Below, piece by piece: positions 25,610-38,430 of a DNA stretch of 64,000 nt (position 1 is its first letter; each line of letters opens with the position of its first letter). The stretch is from Oryzias latipes (Eukaryota; Chordata; Actinopteri; Beloniformes; Adrianichthyidae). Both the position numbers and the translations under genes were made by a program. The stretch lies in assembly GCF_002234675.1 (NCBI RefSeq), contig NC_019866.2, forward strand, positions 25,826,031 through 25,890,030, given 5' to 3'. The notes below the pieces were generated by a model, which ran no database searches, was not told where the DNA came from, and was given only the letters and a program-made list of their open reading frames with translations.

Positions 25610-27335
25610 TTTTTAAATTCAAACTTTATTGAATGTAAAAAGTCAATACAAAACAATGTTAAACAGTGAACAACAACAACGAAGGAACAAGCCAGGGGGT
25701 TAATACATTTTACGCAGATATATTGAAACTGACACACAGATCGAATGTTTTTTTTTAAACATATGTTTATTAAAGATTTTGGCATAAAACAACATACATT
25801 TGAACAACCACTGAGATGAAAAAACAAACAGGAAGAAAACAATCAAAAAAGAAGAAAAAAACAAAACAAAACAAAAAAAAAAAACAGACACACAGAAACC
25901 AGGGCTAGAAATGAGAGTCTATAAAGGAAACTTAACATTACACTGCAATTTGAAAAAATCCTTTCCAAGTAATAAAGAAAAATAAAAAAATAAAAAGTGG
26001 CACAATTAACTCTGTTGTGGGCGGGTTGTATCTTTTTTATACTTGGTTAAATGATCCAAAAAAGGCTGCCACACATCAAAAAATACATTTAGCTTATTTT
26101 CCAGAACAGTTCGAATCCTTTCCATGTGCAGAACACTGGTGAGTTCAGAAAGCCACATCTTAAATAGAGGCACAGTGTCAGACTTCCATAATGTCAATAT
26201 AACAGATCGGATGTTTTGATGGCTTTCTTATTATCAGAGTCTCTTATTGTCTTAATGTATTGTTTGAACTCCTTGATAAAGATTGAGAAATGAGGAGTAT
26301 GATTCGTAACTTTTGATTTATGAATGTGCCATTTCCATAAAACAACAAAAGGTTAATGAAGAACAACTGTTCTTTTTTATGAGATGGACAGTGGGTGATG
26401 CCAAACATAACATGTTTTAAGTACAGGCGAAAGTCAGAGTCAATGTGGGCGGAAATGAAATGACAAACTTTAGACCAGAGAGTGGTGGAAAAGGGACATG
26501 ACCAAAATAAATGTACAGCATCTTCAGGCTGTTCTTGGCAAAAAGAGCAGCAAACATCAATATCTTCCTTGAACCTTTGCAGATATAGTTTGGTTGGATA
26601 GAATTTATGAATTAGTTTAAATGAGATTTCTTTCACTTTATTGGTTAAAAAGTATTTTGCTGGTAAATTCCAAATCTTTTTCCATTCTAAATGATAAACT
26701 AAATTATTCCAAAAAGAAACTACGTGGAGACAACATCCTTCTGGGAGAGTGAGCGTTTACGGCGATTTGTGGTACGTGAAGAAGAAAAACAAATTCGTCC
26801 TATTTCTATTTTAGTCGGATCAATTGGTAATAAAGTTGGACTTTGCAATGATGAGCTTTGGAATAATGTAATAATACATTTAGGAATTGCTTTCAAAACA
26901 AAGTTAAATTCAGATTTTGGTATTTTGATGGAATATTTGAAGCAGAATTCTTCATGTGACATTAAAGCTCCGTTTGAATTAAACAGCTGATGAACCAAAA
27001 GGATGTTTGGATTAAACCATGATGGATAAAATAAAGATTTATGTCTATAAGTAATGTCTTTATTGTTCCATATGTAGTATCTGTGAGGAGAGAAATTGTG
27101 TTTGTAGATGAGGGACCAGGAAAGTAACATTTGTTTATGGAAGCAAGAAAGCTTAAGTGGGATCTTTGGTACATTATAGTTACAGAATAAAAGAAAGTTT
27201 ATGCCTCCTAATTTGGAGAAAATGTAATTTGGTATGAAATTCCAGATTGAAGTTGGATTCTAAATAAAATGTCTTAGCCAATTTATTTTAAAGGTATTAT
27301 TTAATGTACAAAAGTCTAGAAAAGTTAAGACCACC
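25610..27335 (-). mobile_element. Antisense L1/Tx1-like LINE, 3' half
   Basis: A first short tail (25610-25740) and a second one beginning with poly-T (25747) run left to right as the reverse of a LINE 3' end. On the minus strand, degraded frames at 26244-26636 and 26720-27130 show ORF2 C-terminal features, including C-x2-C then HLFWSCPFSTTLW and KEISFKLIHKFYPTKLYL. Several frameshifts make it non-functional. Confidence 0.75.
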
Positions 27336-27339
27336 CTTA

Positions 27340-30300
27340 TCGTAAGTGTTCATTACTAACACAATGAGACGGGTTCATCACTTTAATCCCCAAACCTAAT
27401 AAAAACACATTATATTTGGATAATTGGAGACCAATGACTTTGTTATGCAATGACTATAAAATTTTAGCTCATGTTTTTGCAGAGCGTCTAAACGAGGACT
27501 GAAGGATGTAGTGGATGAGTGTCAGTCAGCATTTATTAAAGGAAGAAATATTCATAATCACATCAGGTTGGTGGTAGATTTGTTGGATTATTGTGACTTT
27601 GTTGACCCAGATAGTTTGATATTATTTCTAGATTTCTATAAAGCATTTGACACATTGGAGCATTCCTTTTTAATTAAAGCCCTGACATTTTTAGGATTTG
27701 GTGATAAATTTTGTAATATTATTAACATAAGATAAGATAAGATAAAGATACTTTATTGATCCCAGCTTGGGAAATTCAGTTGTTGCAGCGTCGGCTTTAG
27801 GCTCAAGATACAAACAAACACACAATAGACGACAGAGAACCAGAACAATCAATCAGAAAGAAACATCAGTGAAAAAGAACAGTTGTATTGTGTGCCACAT
27901 CAGGAGAGAAAGACAGACCATAAATGACTTTATGTATTGCACATGGATGACGAGTTCTAGAGTCCAATGGAGTGAGGTAGGAAAGATCTCCTGTAGCGGT
28001 TGGTGTGACAGTGAAGCTGCCTTAGCCTGTTGGAGAAGGTTCTCCACTGACCGTCAAGAACAGGATGGAGAGGATGCTCAGGATGGATACCAGCTTATTT
28101 AAAGTCCTCCTCTCCATCACAGCTTCAAACACCTCCATCCTATTATGGAGCCAGCTCTTCTGATCAGTTTGTTCAGTCTATTACTGTCCCTGGCAGATAT
28201 GCTGCCCCCCCCAGCAGACCACAGAGAAGAACAGAGTGCTGAACACAACAGACTGCTAGAACATCCCGAGCATCCTGCTGCAGACGTTGAAGGACCTTAG
28301 CCTCCTCAGGAAGTGGAGTCTGCTGCTGGCCTTCTGATTCACAGCAGAGCTGTTGCTCTTCCATAAAATGTTTTATAATGATATTTATAGTTCAGTTTCC
28401 TTAAATCCAGGAATTACTCCCCGTTTTGTAATTAAAAGAGGTATCCGACAAGGTTGCCCCATCTCCCCCAAACTGTTTATATTAGCTACTCAGTTATTAA
28501 CCATCCTCATTAAACATAGTCATGATATTCAAGGTATTTATTATTTTTGAAAAGCAACACAAAATGAGTCAGTTTGCAGACGATACTGCTTTACTTCTAA
28601 AAAGCGATGCAGAGGTTGTTAAAGCTCTAAGCAGGATTCAGTTATTTTCCAAAGCATCAGGATTCAAACTGTGAAATTCTTCCCATTCACTCATGTCAGC
28701 ACCGAGCTATTGAAGCCATTAGGGTTGTTCAGGAAGTGAAATATCTGGGTGTGTTATTGTCTACAAACACAATAAGGAGGGAAGAAGTCAACATTACAAA
28801 CCGATTGTTTGATATAAAGAAAAGTTTGAGTCGCTGGTTGACAAGAGATTTAACTATCTTTGGGAGGAATCTGTTAACCAAAGCAGAAGGCGTCTCTAAG
28901 ATTATTTATCCCTGCTATTCTTTATACATATCCCCTCCAAACATCAAAAAAGTTAACTCTATTATTGTTCAGTTCATTTGGAAAAACAAAACACATTATA
29001 TCAAACGTTCCCAACTGGTCAAAGGTTATGATAATGGTGGCATCAATGCTCTGGATTTTGAAGCTATGGTCGGTACTTTCAGAATTCATTTTTAAAGCTC
29101 TTCTGGTTGATAATAACTCCATGTGGTTTCATATTCCAAGATCCATCTTTAAACATTTAGGAGGCATAGACTTCCTTTTGAAATGTGATTTTGAAGTCAA
29201 CAAGATTCCATTCATTTTGTCCAACTTCCATAAACAGGTTCTTCAGTTTTGGAAAATGATATTTAATCCCAATTTTACCTCATGGATCAACATTATTGAA
29301 TAACAGAACAGATTTAGTTGGTAGGAAATCTATATTCAAACAGGATTGGTTTGACAGAAACATTCTTTTTGTTACAGATTTAACTGACAGTGACGGTAAT
29401 TTATAGACTTTTTCTTCGTTTATAGATAAATACCATCATTTCACCTGCAGCCTTAAAGAATTTAAAAAAGTATGTCGAGCTTTTCCTGCTGCTTTGATTC
29501 ATTTAATAAAGAACACTGTTTTCACTCCTCATAGAACAATTATCTCATTACCAAAATTACAGATAAATGGATGTAATTTCTTAGATTTTAAACTAAATAA
29601 CAATCTTTTGAACAACTGTTTAAAAGAAAGAATTTATCATGTCCATAATCGAGCCTCTTTTAGATCTTTCTCTTATTTCAACAGCCAATCTCTGTTAGTT
29701 AAAGCACACTCAAAGTATATTAAATGGCCTGTTCTGCCCAAAATAAAAGAAACTCATTTCAAAATCATTTATAATTATTATCCTGTCTCTGATTTTCTTC
29801 AAAGCAGATTTAAATTTGATGTGGAATCTTGCATTTTTTGTAACTCCAATGAGGAAACACTGGAACATTTGTTTTTTTCATGCGATTACTCCAAAGAGTT
29901 CTGGATTCAAATAAGGAATTGGATTAATTTAAAACTGAACATTCTCCCCTTTGGTATTTCTGATGTCCTGCTGTTTATGGAAAATATTGATGATTCTTTC
30001 TCAAATATCATTAATATCATCTTACTTTTAGGAAAATACCACATCCACTGTTGCAAGTGGAGAGGTTCCAAGCCCCCCTTCCCAGGTTTTATTAACGATT
30101 TTAAATTATATTATTCCTCACTGAAAAGATTACAATCCTCAGTAGGTGTTAAAATAATATCTAAACAAATTTCCTTGTGGCTGTTATTCTAGTTTCTGTC
30201 CTGTGCTATCATTTGGCTCCTGTTATTTTTATTTTATTTTATTGTTTCTAAGTGTTTTAACACTACATGTTGATGACTTCTGAGAGTATTTTGTAACCCC

Positions 30301-30390
30301 CCCCTAGTGAGTGTGTATTTTGTAGCGTGTTCATCCTCTGCTGGAGTTTGTATTTTTGTCTTTGAAAAGTTCAATAAAAAAATAAAATAT
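27340..30390 (+). mobile_element. L1-like LINE, reverse transcriptase to 3' end, interrupted
   Basis: The order is NWRPMTLLCNDYKILAH, CQSAFIKGRNIHNHIR and LFLDFYKAFDTLEH (27430-27730). An unrelated insertion follows, then RGIRQGCPISPKLFIL (28437-28485), KYLGVLLS (28737) and a C-x2-C..HLFFSC motif (about 29835-29880). It ends TTCAATAAAAAAATAAAA near 30390. Stops and shifts break the frame. Confidence 0.8.
27734..28365 (-). mobile_element. Antisense Rex1-like LINE 3' end inserted in the L1
   Basis: It begins with GATAAGATAAGATAAAGA and CTTTATTGATCCCAGCTTGG, the tail of a common fish LINE read backwards. The minus strand encodes remnants such as LCGLLGG and the EVFEAVMERR-type block seen also at 55.7-56.2 kb. 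The L1 reading continues on either side. Confidence 0.7.
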
Positions 30391-31534
30391 GGAACAGTCA
30401 AAGAGAGTCCTGAACAGAATATACAGAGCGTAAATAAAGCATCTGGTGTCTCACACTGCCATCTAGTGGAATATAACAAAAGTGCTCTGACTAACAACTT
30501 CTATGTTGTCTCCTTGCATTTTTACTCTTAACTCAATAATACTATGACAGCTTACATTTATTTTTCCTTAAAAAGGAATTTCTGATGGGTGGCCTTTTAG
30601 AGGAGGCCGGAGGGGAGAGTCATTTGGAACAAAATGTTCTGGATAACATTGGAATATTCAGGACACAGCGACACCTGGTGGACAAAAATGACTTTGGCTA
30701 AACAAACTGGAATATTCGGGGTCTGGATTTTTTTTAACGCTTTGCGTTCATCCTCGTCTGGAGGACAGCTTCTTGGATCCAGGCTGTATTTGAATGTTAT
30801 GCTTACTTATAGGCAAACATATAAGTCAGGGTTGATTTTTCTGGCTCAGAGTTTCTCAGCTGGGACTTAATGAGAAGATGTTCCTGGCTGGAAAAGATGA
30901 GGGAATGTTGTGAGATGTTTGGTTTTGTAATCAAGAGCTTCTGTCGGTAAACCTGGGGCTGTAATCCTAATCTAAAACAGATGCTAAACAGTGTTTTCTT
31001 AGCATTAGGAGGAATGTATGTTAATGAACAGCAAAAATGAATTTTTATTTGCTCAGCTGTTAAGTTTAGGCCTAGTTATTTAGTAGTAAAACCTATTCAA
31101 AGAGTAAACTCAAATATACTAAAATATGGTTGTTATTTTTCAAGGAATGTTAAAGTATGTCTGATTCCAACACAAATAAAAGTAGAAACAGATTTCTCCT
31201 GGATTTCTCATGGACTGATGAAGGTATCAGGACTGTTTCTCTGCATCATCACAGTAAAGGCAGGATGCGTCATGGGATGTATAGCCCCTATACATTTAAG
31301 CTTTCGACCCCAAGAAGCTGAAAGGGATGAAGAACGTGAGAATATTCAAGTTTGTTTAAAATACATTTGACTGGCCACCAGATTTCGCTGTAAAACTGTT
31401 TTCCTGACATTACAAAAGACCCGTTAGAATCCAGAACAATTGTTCTAGACAGTTTTTATAAAGAACTTCTACTTTTTTTGTTACTACTTTGACATATTTG
31501 AACTTTTTATTAATTTAGTAAAACTTAGATTCCG
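30391..31534. other. Intergenic, no gene recognised
   Basis: AT-rich sequence without domain-bearing frames. Small 'acactgccatctagtgga' and 'gacacctggtggaca' words resemble ends of fish repeats, but I cannot delimit an element. Confidence 0.4.
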
Positions 31535-31538
31535 TTAA

Positions 31539-31751
31539 CCCTTGTCTATCCTAGTCACTTTAACGTTGGGAGTTGGGTCATCTAGACCCACTAGACAGTG
31601 CTCTGAACCTTTTTTCTTCCATGATTTGTGATCTTCACTGGTGTCCATGGATTACATGAAATCTTTCCACCTTTATCCACCTTTGTCATGGTAGGGAGAA
31701 CACCTCAATGGAAGGGTGGGGTCATACTAACCCCATAGGATAACACAAGGG
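31539..31751. mobile_element. piggyBac-type MITE, copy B, perfect TTAA flanks
   Basis: The element starts CCCTTGTCTATCCTAG and ends GGATAACACAAGGG. It is flanked by TTAA at 31535-31538 and 31752-31755. It lies just upstream of TIMM29. Confidence 0.9.
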
Positions 31752-31864
31752 TTAAAATGGTAAAGAGTTTGGAAAGTATTCTATTTTATAAGTATAACGT
31801 CTGTTTTGTTTCCTTTTTAGGGATTAGCTGCTGAGGCGGAACCTTTGAAAGACAGATGTTGCTG

Positions 31865-31871
31865 CCGGAAG
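31865..31871 (+). promoter_or_regulatory. ETS-type site CCGGAAG near the TIMM29 start
   Basis: CCGGAAG lies 20 bases before the first ATG, typical of TATA-less housekeeping promoters. Activity is inferred. Confidence 0.4.
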
Positions 31872-31890
31872 ACTAAAGCTGAGACTCCGG

Positions 31891-34800
31891 ATGAGGTCGT
31901 CTGCTATCGCTGGCTGTGGGTTTGCTAACATGTCGAGAGCCGTGAGAAGAGCGCTGAGCACCGGGGCGGACGCCGCCGCCGCTCGGCTCTCCGGCAGCCG
32001 CTGGGAGAGGCTGAAAAACGGCAAAGCAGGTGAGACGCACCGGAACTTTCCTGGAGACGTTTGTGTCCCCCGGAGCTCATTTATGACCTTTCCGCCCGCA
32101 GTGACGTCATTTACCAAAACAATCACCTATTTTGGAACTGTAATACTCCTACTAAAAATTTTGGAAAGATTGTGCACGTTTTATAAATTACAAATTAGAT
32201 TCACAATTTCAGATGAAATTTGAACATATCATATTTGGTCTACACGAAAAAAATATAAGATCAAACGTAAAATTGGTAATTAATCTAATTATCATTTGGT
32301 AAATTTAATATTCACAAATCAAAGTTTTCTTTATCACAACTTTTTTTCCCTTTAATAATTAAATAATTAGAATCTTATTTACATACTATTTCTAATGGTT
32401 TAAACAAAAAGGCCATACATATTTATGAAAACTGTCTGTCTCTGAATATTTTCAATGCATCTGTAATCTTTTTGTAATACATGTACCATCCCTTGACATT
32501 GTTGTTGTTATGACTATTGTTCCTGTCATACATATTTGTTCTATTTGTGTTGAACAATAAAGTTAAAAAAAAACACGTTTGAAAAAAAAAGAAAACAGCA
32601 GCAGTAACGTGAAACTCCTATCCATTGATAGAATGTTTAAACAAACATCCCAATGTAATAATTATAATAGGAGGAGACCTGAATATTACGGAGCCCCTGT
32701 CCTGACATTACGATATTAAAATATATCTTGTTCCCTCAGATTAATATCTCGTTCGTACGAAATACTATTCCGTTCCCACAAGATACTATTCCGTTCCCTC
32801 GAAATGATTAACTCGTGCGAACGCAATAATTATTGCTTTCGAACGCAATAATTAATCCGTTCGAACGCAATAATTATTCACGTCATAAGTGTCATCACGC
32901 AGATATGCTCTCTGTACGCCGGCAAAAGCCGCTTTCAGCGGTATCTTCTGTGTCTCTGTGACCCATATTCGTTGAAAAAAGGAACATGAAAAACAAAAAT
33001 GATCACTTTATTACTGTCTCAATGAATGTAAGAAAAATATCAAAAGATTTATGATAACTAGGCTGCTTTGTCATACGATAGCTCCTGCTAGGCTACTACT
33101 AGCTCCGCCGCAGAGCTCTTTGATGTATGCCGGCATTTGGGCAACTGGCTGGTCTATTGACAGACAGCTGACATTGTAGTTTAGGGTCGAATAGGAATAA
33201 TAATATTCAGGACTAGTCTTTTATTAACTTTAGCAGTCAGTCGCTTTACATTCGAAGGCTATTAGGCTACATGCTAACTGACTAGCCGATCATATCCTGT
33301 TATTAATTTACGTCATAGATTTACAGCAGATACCTTCACATTTCTGTCTGTGTGTGTCTCATTACATTGCATTGAAGACACGCAGGATGTTTAGAGAACA
33401 GATTTATTTATTTCAAAAAGCACAAAAGCATCCATCGTATTCACGTTCACATCATCTGGTACGCCCTCCGGTCATCTTGCTGCAAAAGCCGCTTCCTGCC
33501 GCTACTTCCGTGTCTCTGTGAGCATTCAATAGGGGTAAAAATAAAAGCAAGAATGGTCGATCTGTTATTGTCTCGATGAAAATCTGAAAAATATCATATT
33601 AAGCTGGCTGCTTCGCCTAAAGCACTTACCTTTAGCTTGTAGCATAACAACAATGGCAGTACGTCACGTTTCCCAGCATGCTTTGCGGCCAATCAATCAT
33701 CACGGATTAATTATTGCGTTCGCACGAGTTAATCATTTCGAGGGAACAGGATAGTATTTCGTACGAACAAGATATTAATCTGTGGGAACAAGATATATTT
33801 TAATATCGTAATGTCAGGACAAGGGCTCCGTAGAATATGGTGTTAGATTGTCAACCACAAAGCGATAATCCTAATGCTGAACTTCACTCATTAGACAAAA
33901 AATTAATTGAAAAGATCCTTGGAGAGAAAAATTCCAAACAAAATCAAGTTTTACATGGAGCAAGAAAATTGTCTCCCATCAGTCTGGTATAGATTACTGA
34001 CTTGTTTCTGATTGTTTAGATACAGATGACATTAATATTGATATTTTTCCTTCTCCACTTTCTGATCACAAAGCAATACAGATTTCCATTAAGTTAAACC
34101 AAAATCACTCTAGAAAAAAAAAGCATATTGGATCCTAAACAATTTTCTACTTAAGCTTGATATCATGGAAAAACAAACTTCTGAAACCGTTTCATATTAC
34201 TTTGAAAAAGCTAAAGTTGAAAACTTGTATAACTGGGAACTATTCAAATATGATATAGCAAACTACCTTAGAAAACTTAGTTCTAATTTAAATAAGTGCA
34301 GGAAGGAAACGGAGGATAAAGTCATTAATGACATAACAAGATTATCTCAAATATGTCCAGCAAATCAAAATTAACTTCACTTCTTTACAAAATGAACTGG
34401 AAGAGCTTTAAAAAAATCATGCCGAAGGCGCCTTTGTCAGGACTAAAATGCCTGGAAGAGGGTGAAATTCGGTTTTGGTTCTTATTTTTGCGATGCAATA
34501 AAACTATTACACAGTAATGCTAAAATATGGTTCCTCTCCCCGTTTTAATGTTAAAAGAAGAATACCACAGGGTTGCACCATCTCTACTTGCATTAGCCAC
34601 TCAAACCTTGGCAGATTTCATAACTATAAATAATTTGAAAGGCATCTCTGTCTTTGACAAAGAGATTCTTATTAGCCAATTAGCTGATGATACCACCCTT
34701 TTTTTGAAAGATAGCAGTCAAAATCCTCGAGCCCTTAATCTAATAAAAGCTTTTTCTAATGTCTCTGGACTTCATCGTAACATTAAAAAATGTGAATTAA

Positions 34801-37800
34801 TATCTATCAAAAAACAGGATCCAGATGTGAAATTCCCATCAAAGAAAGTGTAACATATCTATGGATTACCATCACCAAAAACGACGTGGAGAGAAGTTCC
34901 TTAAACTTCTGTCTGTAACAGAGAAAACCAGAAAACGTTTGAACTTCTGGCTTCAGAGAGACCCAGAGTCCTGCTGTCTAAAGCAGAGGGAATCTGTCCA
35001 CTCACCTACTCTGCTTTATCTCTGGACGTAGACAATCACACACTAAATCTGTTGACCACATTTTATTTAGCTTTATCTGGAAAAACCGTGTACAATATTT
35101 AAAATGATGAACTCGTACGACAATGGAGGACTAAACTTTCTGGATTTTACAATGTTTTTATATCAAATGCATGGAATATTCATGCTCCACTGACGTTTAT
35201 TTAGTAAAATTGTGTTTTGTACTGGACTTCCGTTTTATACAATAAAGTAAAAAAAAAAAGAACAGCATCAATGACCCAAAAACTATGATAAATATTAAAA
35301 TGAAAGAAGTTTCTTTTCAAATAATTCACTAAATTTACCCACTAATCAATTCATGCTAAGATACATTAAAACAGTTGACCTGAACTAATGCAAAGAACTC
35401 CCAGAAACAATTAACCATCTGATTAGGAATTGAGCTGAAATATAATAAAGCTGTATGTTTTTATGAAAGTTGGAGAGCCTTAAGCGTTTTAGTTTTTTTA
35501 ATTTTATGTACGCTCCTAGATTATTTAAATGGTATTTGGAAAAATTGTAGTAGAAGTTTTTTTTTTTTTTTTTAACTTGTCCCGTCCAACAGCTGGGCAG
35601 ACAGATGAGAGCTGAGGGCCTCTTGTGTTGGACATATTTTACTTTAACAAGAGGGGTTATTAATCTTCAGACAAACCAAAGGTATGTCTGAATAAACCCC
35701 TTTTGGAATTGAGGCCAAACTTTATTAATTTCAATCATGTCTGAAAATCTTTGGTGTTGGACCGGACGGAAAAGGAAAGAGGGGAAGAAGAGAGAGGGAT
35801 GTTAGAGAGGGGGGGGGTAGGGGGTGATAATAGGAGGGGAAGGGGGGTAAGACCATGAAGCAGCATAAAGCAACAAGTTTACTGGTTGTTAATCATTATG
35901 GTAAGGCTCAAATGTAGTACAAAAAACAAAAACAAAAAAAAGGGCGGAGCCTGTCCACACACACACTCAAATGTTATAAACACACCTGCTAGCTGCAAAA
36001 ATGTCCACCTGTCGACATGTACACAAACCAGATAGTGTTCACACGCATACTTATGCCTTAAAACCAACTAGTGTGAAATATTTCAGTCATTCAGTCATGC
36101 AAACTGTTAGTGCAAAGGTGAGCTAACACCTGTGCTCAGGTGAGTGTTTATGTTCTTCTAAAATGGATGGTGGAACGTGAAAAGAAGGAGGGAGAGTGCC
36201 CAGCCATCCCCACCCCAAGACCCCCACCGCAGCAGCAGCGGCAGCCGGAATCCCCCCAACGCCACACGGGAACCGGCAGTTGAAGTTTTGTACTTTATTA
36301 CTTCCATTTTGTGCAATAAAGTTATTTAAAAAAAAAGAGAGAAAGGCAGCAGTGAGAAGCCCAAAGGGTTTTCCAGTAAGGTAAACGGTCTAAATGTTTC
36401 TGAGATCCTAAAGGTGAAGACAAAATGAGAAAAATCCAGTGAAATGACAGAATTTAAGGAGGATTGAGAGGAAACTATTCCAGTCCAGCAGCTGTGAAGC
36501 TCAAAGGTTTGAAGGAAACCAAGAAGAACTTTAGAATCCGGGTAAAAGAAATGAAAGATTTCAACTCCTCCTGAAAAATAAAGCAGAATTTCAAACATTT
36601 GCATCAGAAAAGCTGAGAAATGTCCACCAGGATGGAATTCTACTGAAGGTCTTTGCTAAAAACAAACAGGAAATGTGGTTTTAAAGCACATTATTATGAA
36701 ATGATCTATCTAGAACAGTGTTTTTCAACCAGTGTGCCGCGGCACACTAGTGTGCCGTGGGAGATGGTCAAGTGTGCCGTGGGAAATTACCCTCATTAAT
36801 CATTCACTGATCTAAAAACATTTTCCATCTCCAGGAAATCAGCTCTTTGTTCATCCAAACAGGCCCTGATAAAACACTGAGTAGTGAGGAATATAAAAGA
36901 TCTTAAAATTACTTTTTCTTTGTGTTTATTTGATTCTATTAAAGACATTTTGATAAGAATGACGGTATTTACCTGCAGCTATAGCGGTTTGCGGGAAAGT
37001 CCCGCCCCTTTACCTATCTCCGCCAATCATTGTTGAAGGCTTAATCACATGTCAGCAGTCTGACCAATCAGAAGTGGTTAAAGTCTTCACTTCCTTGTTC
37101 TTAATTCTGCTCATAAATTCTCTCAGTTCCAACAAAAATACCAGCTAAAGCTCGTCTTTAGCGGTGTAGCTTTCCACAGAGTCCGGTGTCAGACCGTGAA
37201 CAAAACAATGAAGCTCACAGACGCGAGTCTTTCTGCCCTTTTTCGGCAGTTTTCACACTACATCTCCCATGATGCATTGGCTTAAAGGGCCAGTGTCCCA
37301 GCGGGATTTTTGTCAAGGTTAAAGTGTGCCGTGGCTCAAAAAAGGTTGAAAAACACTGATCTAGAAGATCAGCGGTAGAGGCTCTTATTCTAGAGACCAA
37401 GTCCTTCATTTGAAATGATCTAGAAGTAAATGAAATTAATTTTGGGGAATGTTGATGTCAGGAGGCTGTGACTCTGGATTCCGCCGCCGCCGCCGCCGCC
37501 TCGCTCTGTAGATGAACGGTTTCCTCATCACTGCAGGAAGCACGGATGGTTTTGCAGAGTTGTGCCAGATCTGACATGCCTGACACGCTATTCTGTGGCC
37601 GGCGCCATCCCGACGGCGTGGGGGGGCTGCAGATAGGGGGCGCCGCCCTGGCCCGTGTGCAGCTGACGCCTGTGTGTTCTGTCTGCAGGCGTGTGGTGTC
37701 GCAGCCTGCTGAGCGACTACAGAGAGGCGTGCAGGGACATGGTTGTGGGCGCCCGGGAGCGTCCGCTCAAAGCCTCGTTGTATGCAGTGGCGCTGGGGGG

Positions 37801-38281
37801 GGGCTGGTTCTGCTTCCACTCGCAGCCCGGCCAGTCCGAGTTCCAGGCGGCCCTGGTGGAGCGCTCCAACCAGCTGGGTCTGCTGTCGCCGTGGACCCGC
37901 AGCGCGGCCTCCGACGCTCACGTGCAGAACCTGGTGAAGCTGCAGAGCCAGGGCAGACTCCGCCTCCTCAGCCTGGGCCTCCTGTCTGTGGTTTACGGGG
38001 TCGACCACGACCCGGACACCACCCTGTACGAAGCCCAGTGCTCCAGCCTGTCGGCGCCGTGGAGGGAGATCCCTCACAGGGTTCTGGACGTGGGCTTCTG
38101 CTGGCGCTGGTGGGTTCTGGAGTCAAAGATGAAGGACTACGATGTGAACGAGGAAGAGTTCAGGCACCTGCCAGCGGACATGCAGAGGACGTCTCCCCCT
38201 GGCCTGCAGGGGGTGCAGAGGAACGAAAGCCTGCACAGACAGTCCTGGCTCCCTTTGCCTGTGGGGGCCCAGGAGGAATAA
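31891..38281 (+). CDS. timm29: Mitochondrial import inner membrane translocase subunit Tim29
   Basis: Two coding exons, 31891-32029 and 37689-38281, join GGC across a GTGAGA donor and GTCTGCAG acceptor, giving 243 codons plus TAA (human is about 260 aa). A second in-frame ATG at 31930 would give 230 aa and has an equally basic N terminus (MSRAVRRALSTG). Conserved blocks are GVW..LLSDYREACRD, a hydrophobic segment AVALGGGWFCFH (membrane span), LLSLGLLSVVYG, and PHRVLDVGFCWRWWVLESKM with YDVNEEEFRHLPADM. Tim29 supports TIM22-mediated insertion of carrier proteins in the inner membrane; this role is by homology. The C terminus is shorter than in human. It is head-to-head with YIPF2. The 5.7-kb intron is nearly all transposon. 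Confidence 0.93.
32110..32575 (+). mobile_element. L1-like LINE 3' end, truncated
   Basis: AT-rich sequence ending 'tgttgaacaataaagttaaaaaaaaa', as in fish L1 tails. No coding part remains. It is in the TIMM29 intron. Confidence 0.6.
32590..35262 (+). mobile_element. L1-like LINE (endonuclease to 3' end), split by a DNA transposon
   Basis: The left part ends IIIIGGDLN (endonuclease motif, about 32658-32684). Reading resumes after the insertion at 33833 as MVLDCQPQSDNPNAELHSLD. Later segments include LLALATQTLADFITI, QLADDTTLFLKD (the catalytic DD site, about 34677-34710) and SGLHRNIKKCELISIKK. The reverse-transcriptase start is missing and stops are frequent. It ends with CAATAAAGTAAAAAAA near 35260. 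Confidence 0.8.
32687..33832. mobile_element. Long-terminal-inverted-repeat DNA transposon, non-autonomous
   Basis: The ends TACGGAGCCC...GGGCTCCGTA begin inverted repeats of about 150 bp that match closely, with one extra 22-bp segment in the left arm. A 6-bp duplication GAATAT flanks it (32681-32686 and 33833-33838), and removing the insert restores the host L1 reading (GGDLN then MVLDC). Two direct copies of an internal module lie at about 32930-33100 and 33310-33620. No transposase is seen. The 6-bp TSD and long arms do not settle the superfamily. Confidence 0.85.
35263..36335 (+). mobile_element. Second L1-like LINE tail, split by an antisense L1 3'UTR
   Basis: Bases 35263-35562 contain a degraded KELPETINHLIRN-type ORF2 C terminus. 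The 3' end (36277-36335, GTGCAATAAAGTTATTTAAAAAAAA) lies beyond an insertion. It resembles the tail at 35206-35260, so two related LINEs are in tandem. Confidence 0.6.
35563..36276 (-). mobile_element. Antisense, truncated copy of the G-rich L1 3'UTR
   Basis: Reverse complement of about 10660-11352: it starts with poly-T and 'aacttgtcccgtccaacagctg', and ends in the 'ggcagccggaatcccccc' region. Flanks share GAAGTTTT, a likely target duplication. It is in the TIMM29 intron. Confidence 0.85.
36336..36707. other. Non-coding, nothing recognised
   Basis: Part of the TIMM29 intron with no repeat family or domain that I can name. Confidence 0.4.
36716..37358. mobile_element. hAT-type MITE with perfect 8-bp target duplication
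   Basis: Inverted ends CAGTGTTTTTCAACC and GGTTGAAAAACACTG. The 8-bp duplication ATCTAGAA is identical on both sides (36708-36715 and 37359-37366). Subterminal GTGTGCCG words recur near both ends. No transposase is present. Confidence 0.95.
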
Positions 38282-38424
38282 CCTGGAAACGGGGGGGGGG
38301 CAGACCGTGGATGTGCTTCCTGTGAGCAGCACTGCTGCTGCTCTGCTGTCTGAAACAGCAGCTGGGGATTCAAACTAAAACATCTGCTGCTGCTCAAGGG
38401 GCCTGTTGTCTTTGGAGAGTTTTA

Positions 38425-38430
38425 AATAAA
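38425..38430 (+). terminator. TIMM29 polyadenylation signal
   Basis: AATAAA about 145 bases after the TIMM29 stop. Confidence 0.7.

Noticed and set aside
37436..38077. 213-residue minus-strand frame
   Set aside because: Antisense of the GC-rich TIMM29 exon 2; all family similarity is on the plus strand.
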